From positions 3,641,557 through 3,705,556 of the forward strand of contig NC_020172.2 of assembly GCF_000224145.3 (NCBI RefSeq): a stretch of DNA of 64,000 nucleotides. The letters run 5' to 3'. Both the position numbers and the translations under genes were made by a program. This document shows positions 12,190 to 49,600 of this stretch, in pieces. The notes beneath the pieces are model-generated. The model was not told the origin of the DNA, did no database searches, and saw only the letters and a list, made by a program, of their open reading frames with translations. The DNA comes from Ciona intestinalis. Lineage: Eukaryota; Chordata; Ascidiacea; Phlebobranchia; Cionidae. How positions within the stretch are numbered: position 1 is the first letter of the stretch; every line of letters begins with the position of its first letter.

Positions 12190-14127
12190 TTTGGCTAAAT
12201 GCACAAAACTGTTTTGAATAGTTACGTAGTTTGGTATAGGGAAAGACGGGACACCTTTAGCACTTTACCAACGGTGCATGGGAGACGCGAGGACACAGTT
12301 TTATAATTCTTTGAATATTCTTTGTTTACTAGCAAGTGTGATGCTAAATCTGCACTACTTTATTTCCGCTTGTGGCACTGACAATTACTGATAAAAACAG
12401 TTATGCCAACTGCTTTTAAAAAATTAACTGGAAAACCTGTTATAAAAAAATACTAATATATATTACAATACCATCATATCCCATTTCTTCAGTACATTAT
12501 AGATATTAAAAGTATTAAAATACACCAATAAGCAATAAAACTCTGTACTCTCATTACAGTCTACGTAATATCTCATTTCTTATAAAATTGGAAGGCCAGT
12601 GCACTATACCAACACATGTCATCAAGTAGCGTGGCTAAAATCTCTTCAAATCTTCTTTAGTTTGGAGTTATAAGTGGTAAGAGATGACCTGAGCCTGTCT
12701 TAAACAACTTGTTTTAACAACAAACCTTTCTATGCTAAATAGCTTCCACAAAGCCAATATAAGCAACGTTATGTATTTTCTTTGCTATATATAGTAGGGT
12801 GAAAGAAGACGGGACGCCTTTGGCATATAATATCCAAATTTTCCGATCGCGTTTTAAACAATCAACAATGAGAGTCGTGAGGATGTGGTTGTATATTTTT
12901 TTGAATATTCTTTGTTTGCTACCAAATGGGACGAGGAAATAGAATAAAAAGCTGTCCCATCTTCCCCCCTACTATATATAACGTAGTGTAGACGATTTAT
13001 ATATACAACCATATTTGTTGTTTATTAATATTATATTAACACCGCCTAATTAACAAAAATATCATTATCATGTTACAATCTAGAGTGTTTATTTTGTGTA
13101 AACTTTTTGTTCAGACTGCTCAATGATTTCAGTTACCGAGCTCGGAAGCCACACCCAGTACTTGCCTGTCAATGGATAAACTTTATTTTAGTGTATTTGC
13201 ATTCAAGCAACCTATATTGACGTGTGTATTGCCAATAAGTCTGAAACAGAAGGCATGGGAAACTAAAATTTGCGTTTTACAAAATATAGATTTTATCTTG
13301 CGATGGGGGTATTTTTAAACTTTCGTTACTCAGTTTGTAAGGCATTACTCTAGTAGTTTTGCATTTAGCTAAAATTAGAATATTTGTAAAGGTACTGAAA
13401 GATCGTGATTGGCTGATTGCTGCTATATAGTATTAAACGACAACGTAAAATAACCTGTTAAACCACACTGACGCTGAAAATCAGACAAAATACTAATTTT
13501 CTTCGCATAAATTCTTAGATTTGATGTTATACAACAAGATTTATAATATTGGAACTTTAATGTTAAAACAACAGCTACCCGGCGTTGGTTTGCCGTTTCC
13601 TCACCTGGCGTTGGTTTGCCTAAACATAACGATTGAATGAACGTGATGTTTTTTTTGTGAATGAAAGTGGTTCTGTTGTTATTTACACTTTTTTTCCGCA
13701 CAATCTTAGAAAACGAACATTTGTATCTAATTTGAAAGTTGTAAAGTTTTAGTTTATAATGCGGCACACGGTCTTGGGTTAAATATAATTTTGATGTTTT
13801 ATGCTATTTTCTAAAATATTAATTACACATGAATTATTCTGAAAGTTAAAGAGCGCCCGGACAAATGACTTTTTGTTCTCAATTTTTCTGCTTCGACAAC
13901 ACTATTGATTTTATATTATGTGATCTTTATAGTGGGACAGCTTGATTTACCACATAGAAACGTAATCAGCAATCTTCGTAAAATGTATTATTACAGCAAA
14001 GAAAAAATGTTGTGTAGAGCTTGTTATGTGTTCTGTACAAAAACCCTTTAACTTACCATTAAAGTATCTTACTTTCTTATAGAGCTATATAACGTTCGTT
14101 GTTTATGCTTACTACGGATATATAAAT
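12190..14127. other. Divergent intergenic region, transporter copy B / IFT172
   Basis: About 1.9 kb between two oppositely transcribed starts, so it must hold both promoters. TIR-element pieces lie at 12233-12340 (left part) and 12789-12980 (nearly complete). A 14-bp direct repeat, GGCGTTGGTTTGCC, occurs twice 26 bp apart near 13583-13622. CTTTCTTATAG at about 14072-14082 is a good 3' splice-site sequence only 46 nt before the IFT172 ATG. No coding exon is supported. Confidence 0.6.
12789..12980. repeat. TIR element (MITE-like)
   Basis: Starts TAGTAGGGTGAAAGAAGACG and ends GCTGTCCCATCTTCCCCCCT then ACTATA. Near-complete copy in the divergent promoter region. Confidence 0.8.
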
Positions 14128-39565
<25,438 letters not shown>

Positions 39566-39737
39566 ATGTTCTCTTTTGTTTTTCTGCTGTTTTAGTTGTT
39601 GTAGCAATCTGTTAGTTTTTGAGATAAATGTATTTTACTTTTAGTTGGGTCAAATTATATTTTAACCAATGTAACGTGTCAAGCGCTTCTGATTTTATGG
39701 TTCGAGTTCTAGACAAAACAGGTTTAAACGATTATGA

Positions 39738-39923
39738 AGTATATTGGGGTGGGGTAAGACGGGACACCTTTCGTACATAATATCCTGATCGTGTTTAAAA
39801 CAATTAACAACGGTCTATGGGAGTCGTAAGGATGCGGTTTTATAACTTTTTGAATGTTTGTTAGCAAATGGCCCGAGAACATAAAATGAAATGGCGTCCC
39901 GTTTCCCCCACCCTACTATATGA
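39738..39923. repeat. TIR element (MITE-like)
   Basis: Starts TTGGGGTGGGGTAAGACGGG and ends GTCCCGTTTCCCCCACCCTA then CTATAT. Downstream of the IFT172 stop. Confidence 0.8.
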
Positions 39924-40291
39924 TAATTTTTAAAAGTAGTGGTATATTAACAGAGTGTAAAATATCGGATACAATAAACACGCACGACTTACCAAGTTCG
40001 CCATGAATTCGCAACGTAAGTATTCAAGAAAAAAAGTCGCTCCAGTTATTCATTCGTTAGTTGGCGTAAGAGAGGTAAATCTACTTTATTTTATTGTTCG
40101 TCTGGAACATCAGTTTGACATCCACGGCACAATTTTACTTCTCGCACAACACTGTGTACTGGTGTGCTTCGTCGCAGGACCTCACCCATATAAAACTTAT
40201 ACAAAATGCTGCTCTAACTCAGCTCTGAGCAGTTTAGGTTTTCTTGGCCAACGCATCTCGCTTTCATTAAAGTTTTGTAAAGTTAAAAGTG

Positions 40292-40494
40292 ATATAGTAG
40301 AGCGGGGGAAGACGGGACACCGTTACCACATAATATCCAAATATTCTGATCATGTTTTAAACAAATAACAACGGTCTATGGAAGTCGTGACGATACGGTT
40401 TTACAATTCTTGAATGTTATTTGTTTAACTACCAAATAGGACAAGAAAATATAACAAAAAAAGATGTCCCATCTTTCCCCACCCTGCTATATCT
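40292..40494. repeat. TIR element (MITE-like)
   Basis: Starts TAGTAGAGCGGGGGAAGACG and ends GTCCCATCTTTCCCCACCCT then GCTATAT. Between IFT172 and LAMC1. Confidence 0.85.
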
Positions 40495-41841
40495 GCTTTT
40501 TTTACAAATTCGTGACAGGTTGACAGTGGGCGTAGGACTCCTATCGCACGAACATTTTATTCATGTCACTTTATATTAACTTTCCAATTGGAAAAATTGT
40601 ACGCGCGTGGTGCCGGTCCATTGAAAAACTGTATATAAGTTCACGAAAATAAATTCGTTTTAATACTGTTATTTGACAATACAAAACGAAAACATTTTGT
40701 AATAAAATATTATATAAAATAAAGAATGCTATTTTATTTCTAGTTTTATAGAATTTTAAAATATTTTAAGAATTTTAAAAATGTCGCAACGGTTGGAGTA
40801 TTTTTGTTTACGTTGCAAAATTTTTGTTACTTTTCTAACCATAGTCAAGACAATGGTCATGTTTATAAAATATTTTGAGCTTGAAAATAACGTTAGACCA
40901 TGAGAATAGGGATATGGTTTTCCAACGCTTTGTACCTTTTTTAATTAAAGTAAACAAAGAAATTTTTCATGATCCGGCAACCGTTTTAATTTTCGTATCT
41001 GACCCAGATTGAGTAAACACCCAATTCTCACTTCGGCTACAACTAACAAACTTTTCCTTGTGAACCATTCGCACATATTTTCAATTTAGACAAGAACGTC
41101 CGCATTCTCACATCGGTGCGAAGTTATAATGGCACAAAGACGCTATTGCTATTTAAACTTGATTAATTTTACGCGACTTTTCTCATTACGTGCACTTACG
41201 AAGTTAGGCGGCTTTGATCGAATGCTATATATCGTGTGGCGGGACTTAGTCTGGATATTTATGAATTAGTTTTGCCATTGCCGCTTAAAAGACAGTGGTT
41301 GGGCTTTGTTATATTTTTAACCTAAGCGATCCATTTTCGTCGTACCGCGCTAAAAACTGAACGCAAACCGTGACATCATTGCTAAGTGACTGCAAATATC
41401 TGGCGTGCTTTCGGACTGGTTGCTGGTTTCCTTAAACTCGTCTTTGTCGACGATGGAGCAAGAATTTTGCCCCGAAATGCGTCGGAGTAGCTAGCTGGAG
41501 AAGTGGAAGGCGAAGGTGCTGTCGGTCCCCGCAAAATACAAACATTCAACACTGTATGGGATAAAGAAAGAGAAAGGCCGGAAAGAGTTTTGCGAAAAAA
41601 ATGGGTCGCCTTTAAGAGCGAGGCTGAAAGGAAAAAAGAGTGTTGGATCGAGCGAAGCGGGCCTCTCTCGGCACTCCCAGTTCGGTACGTCCACATTCGT
41701 TAAACACAGCTGTAGTGTTTACATGTGATTTGCTAGCGTTCGGTATTTCATTGAGAGAATTAATCTTTACTATTTAGTTATCAATTGTTCGTCTCAGATC
41801 ATGTATTAGCTTTATACACAGGCACAGTAGATAGTTACAGG

Positions 41842-44800
41842 ATGACGTTTAGGCATCTGTTTCGAATGCTTGTAGCTGTGGCGTTTACAGCAATTGTAAA
41901 CGCAAGAATGGATGAATGTCGTTTCGAATCGGGCCGGCCACGAAGGTGCCTTCCACCATTTGTGAATGCAGCTTTTGGCCGAACTGTTGTAGCGGACAAT
42001 ACGTGTGGTACACCAGCAGAGGAATATTGCCTCCAAACAGGCGTAACAGGGGTTACCAAATCCTGTCATATTTGTGACAGCAGCGATCCCGCAAGAAGAC
42101 ACGACGCTCAGTATTTGACGGACTTTAACAACGAAGACGTCAGTACATGGTGGCAATCAAACACAATGCTTCACGACGTACAGTACCCTACCATGGTCAA
42201 TCTAACTCTAAACTTGAGTAAGTATTGATTGAATGAATGAATGAATTGAGTAATATGTGCGTATTACCCAACGGTAAATATCTGCGTATCAGTTAGCGAT
42301 AAGCACGGGTTTCTAAATGGCCAAATCGTGACCGAGTGTTTCTTAGGAATTCGCGGAGACTTCCCGGATTTGATTATTGGTTTAAAATGTTATTGTACGT
42401 TATATTTCCGACTGTGAATTGCTGGCCTCGACTAAGCATGTGTTTGTGTTCCGTCTGCTATGTTATTACGTCAGGCGTAATTGTGTGTCGAAGACAGAGT
42501 GGACGAAAGTAGGTTTGTTGTTTTATCCCGCGGTGATTTGACCCCTCGCAAAACACCCGGCTTTGTTAATAGCTGTAGACTTCCAACAGACTTCCATGGT
42601 CTACTTCGCGCCCCTACCGAAGTGTAAATCGGTCGACCTACTTAAACGAATTGAATTCTATTCAGACGGCTCGCAATTTCAGCATGATGACGTAACACAA
42701 CAGTCTATTGTCTATCGCGTAATCACGCCGAATTACAAGCGCAGACGTGATACCCAGTGTAAGAAATCGACCAAAAAAGCGGCGTGTTGCGAAAGCTTGT
42801 TGGCAAAATGTATAACTTCCTCCAGAGCAAGTATTGCCTTTAAAGTCTTGCTCTTATTGGGTAAATCTGGTTTTGGTTTTCCGCCTACGTGTACGTTGTT
42901 CGCTTCGACGTCACAATTGTCCATTTGTTTTGTCATGCAGCAATGTTGCAAAGACGTTATCAACAAAAATGATCGTTGTTGGTTATTGTAATATGTTGGG
43001 GTAAGACGGTGCATGTTTTGTTATTATCTTGTTGATTGGCCCATTTGGTAGTAAACAAAGCATATTTTCAGAAATATATAATCGTAGCTTCACAACTCCA
43101 TAAAAGAGCTTTGTTATTGTTAAAATCATGGCCAGGAAATATGGGATATTATGTGTTACGGGCATCCATCTTAGCCTATATACTATTATGTTCGATGGCC
43201 AGTAAGTCGCCGTATATACAGGAAAACCCGTCTGTGAAAGTGTTAGGAAACCGAAGTAACACACCGAACACTTTCAACGGACAATTGACCCTTATTTCGC
43301 CTCCAAAGGATTCGTTTGATAGGCCCTTCTAAAATAATGCGAACAACAAAGAAATAAAATTCGCATTTTTAAAACATGTTTGACACACTCTTCAAACGTG
43401 CGTGTAACTGCGCCTAAAATGGTTTAAATCCATGTTCACTTACGCGAACTTACAATTTTCGGCGCTAAGATATAATACTTAGCTATAATTAAAGTTTGTT
43501 TAGTTTTCGCCCATACAGTTATTAAGAGTAATTCTTTCCTATAAACGTAATGATTACTGTTACCCTATCATTACATGGATAATACTGCTGTTTTCATATA
43601 TCGCTGGCTATTCGTCGTTTAAAAAAACAGCGACCATGGCGTCCGGTACCAACAGCTGGGAGTTGTTTAACACATTATGTCGTTGGCTACTTCCCACGCG
43701 ATGTTAACCGCACTTCTCGGTCGTACAAAGTTATTCCCATGCCGATACAGAGTTATACGCGAACTTCTTGCCAAAATCGCTTGCAAATCGTGGTACATTA
43801 TGTGTTAACGAGCGAGAGGTAAAGCGCAAATTATTCTCTATTATTCTACATGCAGAGTTTTCTCAATTGCAGTGCTGTTGCGCCGTGATAATCACTGTCT
43901 TTTGTTAAACTGACGGCACCATTGTTTTACTGCTAGCCACTTAACGCGGGTCTTTCATGTTCGCCGCGTCGTTGTCACCGACCTGCAAGCCACTAAAGCC
44001 GGATAATTATACGTTATGTCAAACAAATTGCTGTTAGATGGATTAAATAGGGGTCTACAATCCAGTTATTAACTACTGCATTTCGTTGAAACCAATTCAA
44101 CGACTCGCTGTTGCGGTCGCCGTTCGAATGCTCCCATTGGAAATGAATATTCCTAAATTTCCATATTTCAAAATCCCTCTGCGGGGTTCAAATATTTCAA
44201 CTTCAAAATAACACCAATACATTCGAGTCTGGAGAATTTAGCTTCGCTTTCCCGCACATATTTCAAACATAACGTATAACCTTGAGAAACGGTTAGACCT
44301 AAATTGGTTTAGTTTCTTATCTCTTTCGGTTTTACCTCTCTGTTTTTGCCCGTGACCGCTTTTTTGTTTGTATTACTTGACTGGTTATTAAGGAAGAGAT
44401 AGTCCACCCTATTTCCTTGATTCGTGTCCGTGTCCAAGCGCTGGATTTCCCGTGTTTGGGCTGCACCTGAATATTAACTGCCATAATAACTACGTTAATC
44501 TCTATCTTGGAAATCGAGTACTTAGTTCGATAAAGGAAATGGTCTAGACTACAAATTTTCTTAAGCACAAAGGTTTAGGTATACTTGGTGTTCTGTTGTG
44601 TTTGATCTTAATTCGATTTGATTGGGCGCGTGTATTCTAAAGCTCTCGTATTGTGCGTATATGGTTCGCGGATTGAATTATCATGAACGTTCAATATTGT
44701 GCAACGCTCCGTTGGTTTTAAGTCTTTTTCATCCATGCTTTTGTCCTCTAGTTAAGCCCTCTTTCTTGCCACTTAAAAAAGCTTTTGATTTTCCCGCTAA

Positions 44801-46621
44801 TCGATGTTTGTTTTATGTGGGACGACCCACGCTTGTAATTATACCATCAATAAGCTTACATGACAACTTTTGTGGATTGGCATCATGTAGATATGTCTGG
44901 ACTTGTGCCACCGGTGTCGTCGTTCACATCCTGCCGGGAAACTGCTTGCCGCGGTGGCTTCAGACGAACCGTTTCCTGTACTCTGCTCGCCCGACAACCG
45001 AATGTCTAGCCGTTCATTTAAAGAAACAAAACGTTTCTCCGTCGCGCCCACTCTAGCTAGTGCTTTGTACTCGGCATTCACCGAACGTACACGAAATCGC
45101 TTAGTTATTTCTCTCACCTTACTCAGGTGGTCACTTACGCTTGCGTACACCTTACGTTATGTTTAACGTAAAGAATTTACAAATCAAATAAACACCCAGA
45201 ACTTGTACAAGTCACACAGTAAGGTTACATAGTAACACGGGTATAACTTTCTACAGCCAAGGCCTTCGATATAACTTACGTTCGCTTGAAATTCCATACC
45301 TCAAGGCCCGAGAGTTTCGCAATTTACAAGAAGAAATGCGACAACTGCGACTGGCAACCACTGCAATATTACTCCGGCTCGTGTTTTACAACATACGGAC
45401 TTGATAACAAGGTATGGTACAACAACAAACATTCTTTCATATGTGGTATGCTGGCTGCTGTATTTATTTTAAATTATCGCCTCTTTGATCTAAACGTGTC
45501 ATGCTTTTGGTTAAAGGGCATCGTGACGGGGGATAACGAACAGAAAGCGCTGTGTACTGATGACTTCAGCGACATATCTCCACTGACTGGCGGTAACGTA
45601 GCCTTCAGTACACTAGAGAGCCGTCCAAGTGCGTACAACTTCGACAGGAGTCTTGTACTACAGGTGAGCTTGCTTGATGTGTGCAACCAATTCATTATCT
45701 CGGCATGCAGCTGTCGGCGTGTAAAGGTTAAGAGAACTAACATTCGCTTGCCACGTGACCTGGCAAGGCGCCAGCTAATCGCGTTTCGGTGATAGTGACG
45801 TCACAATACTTTTGTGTGATTGCTTTTACGGTTGTAAGAAATCGTATTTTGTACGAATCTAGTTATAATGACCTATAGCATACAGCCGTCGTTGGACAAA
45901 GCACGAGGCGTGTGTTGGTTTTATAGTAACGACCCACTTGCGCAAAATAGCCGGAAGTTAAGTTACAATCAAACCTATTTGCAGCTAACAATCGCCACTG
46001 GTTAGTTGAAGTGGTTTGCTCGCGTAGTGAGCGGCGGTCATAAAGTTATTTGAAGCTCTTAAAATAGTAAACCACGGTGGTAGCACCATAACTGCAGCAA
46101 GATAAACACTGAGCGCGATTCCTTTCCCTTAGTTATTGGTTTGCTCAAGAAGGAAACCATAACTCTTGATTGAAATGTCGGCCGTGCTGTATTTGTTCTT
46201 ACATTGTTGCGTAATACGCCTGTATTGGATTACTGTAATTGCGCAGGTTGCAGCATTAAGTATGCGAGCCTCCAAACTTCCGTTCCATTCATGGTTTTGT
46301 GTTATGTCTACAAACAACTTTACATCCGATACAAGTTTGCGTTGCCTGCAGCGAAATTCAGCGAGATATTATCGAATACCGAAGACTGAATGGAGCTTTC
46401 AGTCGATACTGCTATTTAAATTCCTTGCCGTATAAAAGCCCAACTTCCTGCTTTTCTATGCGGCTGTATTCACACCAACGATTTCTACAGGACTGGGTGA
46501 AAGCGGTCGCTATTCGAATCACCTTGAACCGAATTAACACTTTTGGAGATGAAGTATTTAGAGACCCGAAGGTTTTAAAGTCATATTACTATGCTGTATC
46601 GGACTTATCTATCGGAGGAAG
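41842..46621 (+). other. LAMC1: LAMC1 exons 1-4: signal peptide and LN domain
   Basis: Exons 41842-42217, 45257-45411, 45517-45663, 46491-46621 (residues 1 to about 269). Seen: [104 protein letters not shown] and [14 protein letters not shown]. The LN domain drives laminin polymerisation in known members. Residues up to about 21 are signal peptide. Exon 1 begins only 2 nt after GTTACAG, a possible splice acceptor. Confidence 0.95.
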
Positions 46622-49600
46622 GTGTGTATACGTTTCTCTTCATACCCAATACGTTTCTCTTTATACCAATATGTCAATCTTTATACCTAATACATTTCTT
46701 ATCTCATAGTGCGGTTTTAGGTCTGTTGTAATAAAGATAAATCGGTGCGAATACACGAGCGGAAAATTATGAAACCAAACCATAAATCTTACTCCGCAGG
46801 TGTGCGTGCAACGGACACGCTTCAGAATGCTACTTGAACGCAGAAGACGTACTGACGTGTCGATGTCAACATAATACAGCTGGGCGAGACTGTGAACGGT
46901 GTGCAGATATGTTTAATGATAGACCATGGGCAAGAGCAACGCGCGGAGACGCCGCAGAATGCAGAGGTAATATTATAATCACTTATAACGGCATTAGTAA
47001 ATATTTTGAACATTTTTGAGCTTGTTGATCAAATTGCTCAAACTTTTGCGGTTATATAATTTAGTGGGGTGGGGGAGAGATCGGACACCCTCCTATTCCT
47101 GTTTCTCGTCCCAATTGGTAGTAAACAAAAAACGTTTAAAGAGTTATAAACCGTATCCTTACGACTTTCATAGACTGGTATTAATTGTTCAAAACACGAT
47201 CAGGATATTTGGATATTATATGCTAAAGGTGTCCCATCTTCTCCCACCCTACTATATTATAACGTCTTATAACAAATCAGTAAATATTTTGAACATTTTT
47301 TTTAATCGACCACATATGAAAAATGAACGTGTTGATCAAATTTCTAAGTTGTGGCGGTCATGCTTCATTTATCTTACCAAAGCTAAGTTTTGTTTTCAAC
47401 CGCATGATAGTGCTTTGAGCTCTCGTATGGCTATGCCCATGAAAGAAACAGGTCTCAGTAAAGTGTTCTTAGAGGTCGTAGTTGAACCGTTTATATTTTG
47501 TGAACGGTCCACTGGTTAAATGTCTGTATGCTGTGATGTCATTTCCAACTATGTCTGAAAGCTCTATCCGCCCGGGGGTAATATATTCGAGGCGAAATTA
47601 CTGAACTATCTTCGCCCGTAATAAGTTAGCGGTTTCCTCGCTAACCAGGCACCTTGGCTTTCATCTTACACACCACACCTAAAAATGCATAAGTTATAAA
47701 TTAAACCTGTGATCATATAGCAGGGTGGGGGGAATAGGACACCTTCGACACATAATATCCAAATATCTTGATCGTGTTTTAAACAATAATGAACGGTCTA
47801 TGTGAGCCGTAGGGATACGGTTTTATAAAAAAATGTTAAATGTTTGTATAGTACCAAATTGGAAGAGAAAATAGATTGAAATTGTGTCCTGTCTTCCCCC
47901 ACCTTACTATATCAATGACAGCAATCGTTGGCAACGCGTGGCCAGGCCTTGCAAGCATCACTACTGTATAAACAACGATGCCTATGACATCAACAGTCGG
48001 TTCTAAAATACATCACACGCGTCCCAGGGGTCAATATCTTAGTTTCATTTCCTGACTAACGACTAGATCTCATTCATTCACTGGAATAAGTGGACTATAG
48101 TCATCGGTAGTTTACGTTAGAACTTGCTGTGGTCGAAACTACAAGATTAGAGCATCAAGCTGCAGTTATACCTGTTTCATATGCCGGTTTAAAAGTATAG
48201 TTAGCACAGCTCTAAAGTTTAGCAGTTTTAGCTTTTAGGTTGCTTTTACTCCTATGCGAATGGCTGTAAATAAAATTCTGGTTATAATTTTAATGTTTAC
48301 ACGTCCAAGCCATAGTTATCTTATGTGGAATGGAAGAGAATGGGCACGTAAGTTTGAATGTTTTGTCGAATAGTACTGTGGGGTAAATTAGGTTACCGGT
48401 AGCACCCATATCCCATATTTCCTGATCGTGGTTTTAACGATTAGCAATGTTTTATGGACTCGCGGGCCACGGTTATATAATTCTGCAGAACCAAATGGAC
48501 AAGAAAAGAAAAAAAAAAACGTTTCCCAACTTACCTTACTTGCGCGTATATTCGCTGTCGTTCATATATTTTTGCGAAATATTTTTTAAAAAAACGTATA
48601 TTTTTACCTTTAAGAAAAAAAAATATTTAAAATAACGAATACTTTGGATGCGTTAAAACACACGTTTTCATTTCAGCTTGCGACTGTAACGGGCTGTCGG
48701 AAACTTGCTACTTCGATCCGGAACTTTACCGACAAACTGGTCACGGTGGTCACTGTACGGAATGCCGGGACAATACTTCTGGACCACACTGTGAGATCTG
48801 CCTGCCTTATCATTACAGAGATCCATTCAACAACCGATGTGTGCCTTGTCAATGCAACGAAATTGGTAAGTAGGACAAAGACTTATAAATCTATGCCAGG
48901 GAAAAAATCACCCGAAAAGAAATATGCACGGTAACTTGTAAGCAGCACGAGGTGTATGAAACAGAAATTCAGTTTAAATACCGCCAAGGATAAAAGTTAC
49001 ATTCATTCATATAATTTTTAAAGCAACACGAGGTGTATGGAGCAGAACACCCGTTTAAATAACGCGAGAATAAAGGTTACATTCATATAATTACTAGAAC
49101 AACGACTTTCAAATCTGTAACAGGGGATTTAAAAAAGAGGCGTATGGAAATGATTTATCTAGAGCATTTTCTTGGATTTAAATACTGAATAAACGCCCGA
49201 AAAATACAATACTGTTTAAAATTTGTGTCATTTTAAAAATCGCGGTAAAATAGTTTGTAATTTTTATGCATAACATTAAATATAAATTCGCGCAATATCG
49301 GTCATCACCTGTAAGTAGAATTGAAATCCACCTGTGTTTTTATTCTGCTGGGATTCCTAACTAAAATTACCAACTGTTTATACATTTAGTCTCCTATAAC
49401 TCGGAGTTTTAACTCAAATTTACTAACTGTCGTATTTTACTTTTTTAGGTTCCACAAGTCAACAGTGCGATGTCAGTGGTCAGTGCGCATGCAAGCCCGG
49501 TGTCGGTGGCGCCTCTTGTGGCCAATGCATGAACGGATTTTTTGGTTTAAGTGAAGCTGGTTGCAGGTAGGTTCATGGTGGTGGATATTAAACTAAAATC

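Larger units (their letters stand above)
39566..41841. other. Intergenic region IFT172 / LAMC1
   Basis: Holds two full TIR elements (39738-39923 and 40292-40494) and a fragment of another repeat at 40150-40200. From about 40900 the sequence becomes less AT-rich, with more CG dinucleotides and no recognised repeats. This is consistent with the LAMC1 promoter and 5' untranslated region. CTATATAT at about 41224-41231 could be a TATA-like site, but the position relative to the ATG is long and unproven. Confidence 0.55.

Noticed and set aside
13423..13767. 114-codon minus-strand frame between transporter B and IFT172
   Set aside because: Lys/Asn/Phe-rich composition expected from AT-rich DNA, no recognisable domain and no splice or promoter context.
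40003..40368. 121-codon plus-strand frame after IFT172
   Set aside because: The second half is repeat sequence, including a TIR element end; no family resemblance.
41382..41728. Several overlapping frames of 66-104 codons on both strands upstream of LAMC1
   Set aside because: They overlap one another on both strands in a GC-richer promoter or leader region; none shows a domain or splice signals joining it to LAMC1.
42563..42991. 142-codon frame in LAMC1 intron 1
   Set aside because: Lies within an intron, has no recognised domain and no clear promoter; long frames are more likely by chance in this less AT-rich block.
44622..45056. 144-codon frame in LAMC1 intron 1, with an antisense frame of 103 codons
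   Set aside because: Mutually antisense frames with no family resemblance; treated as chance.
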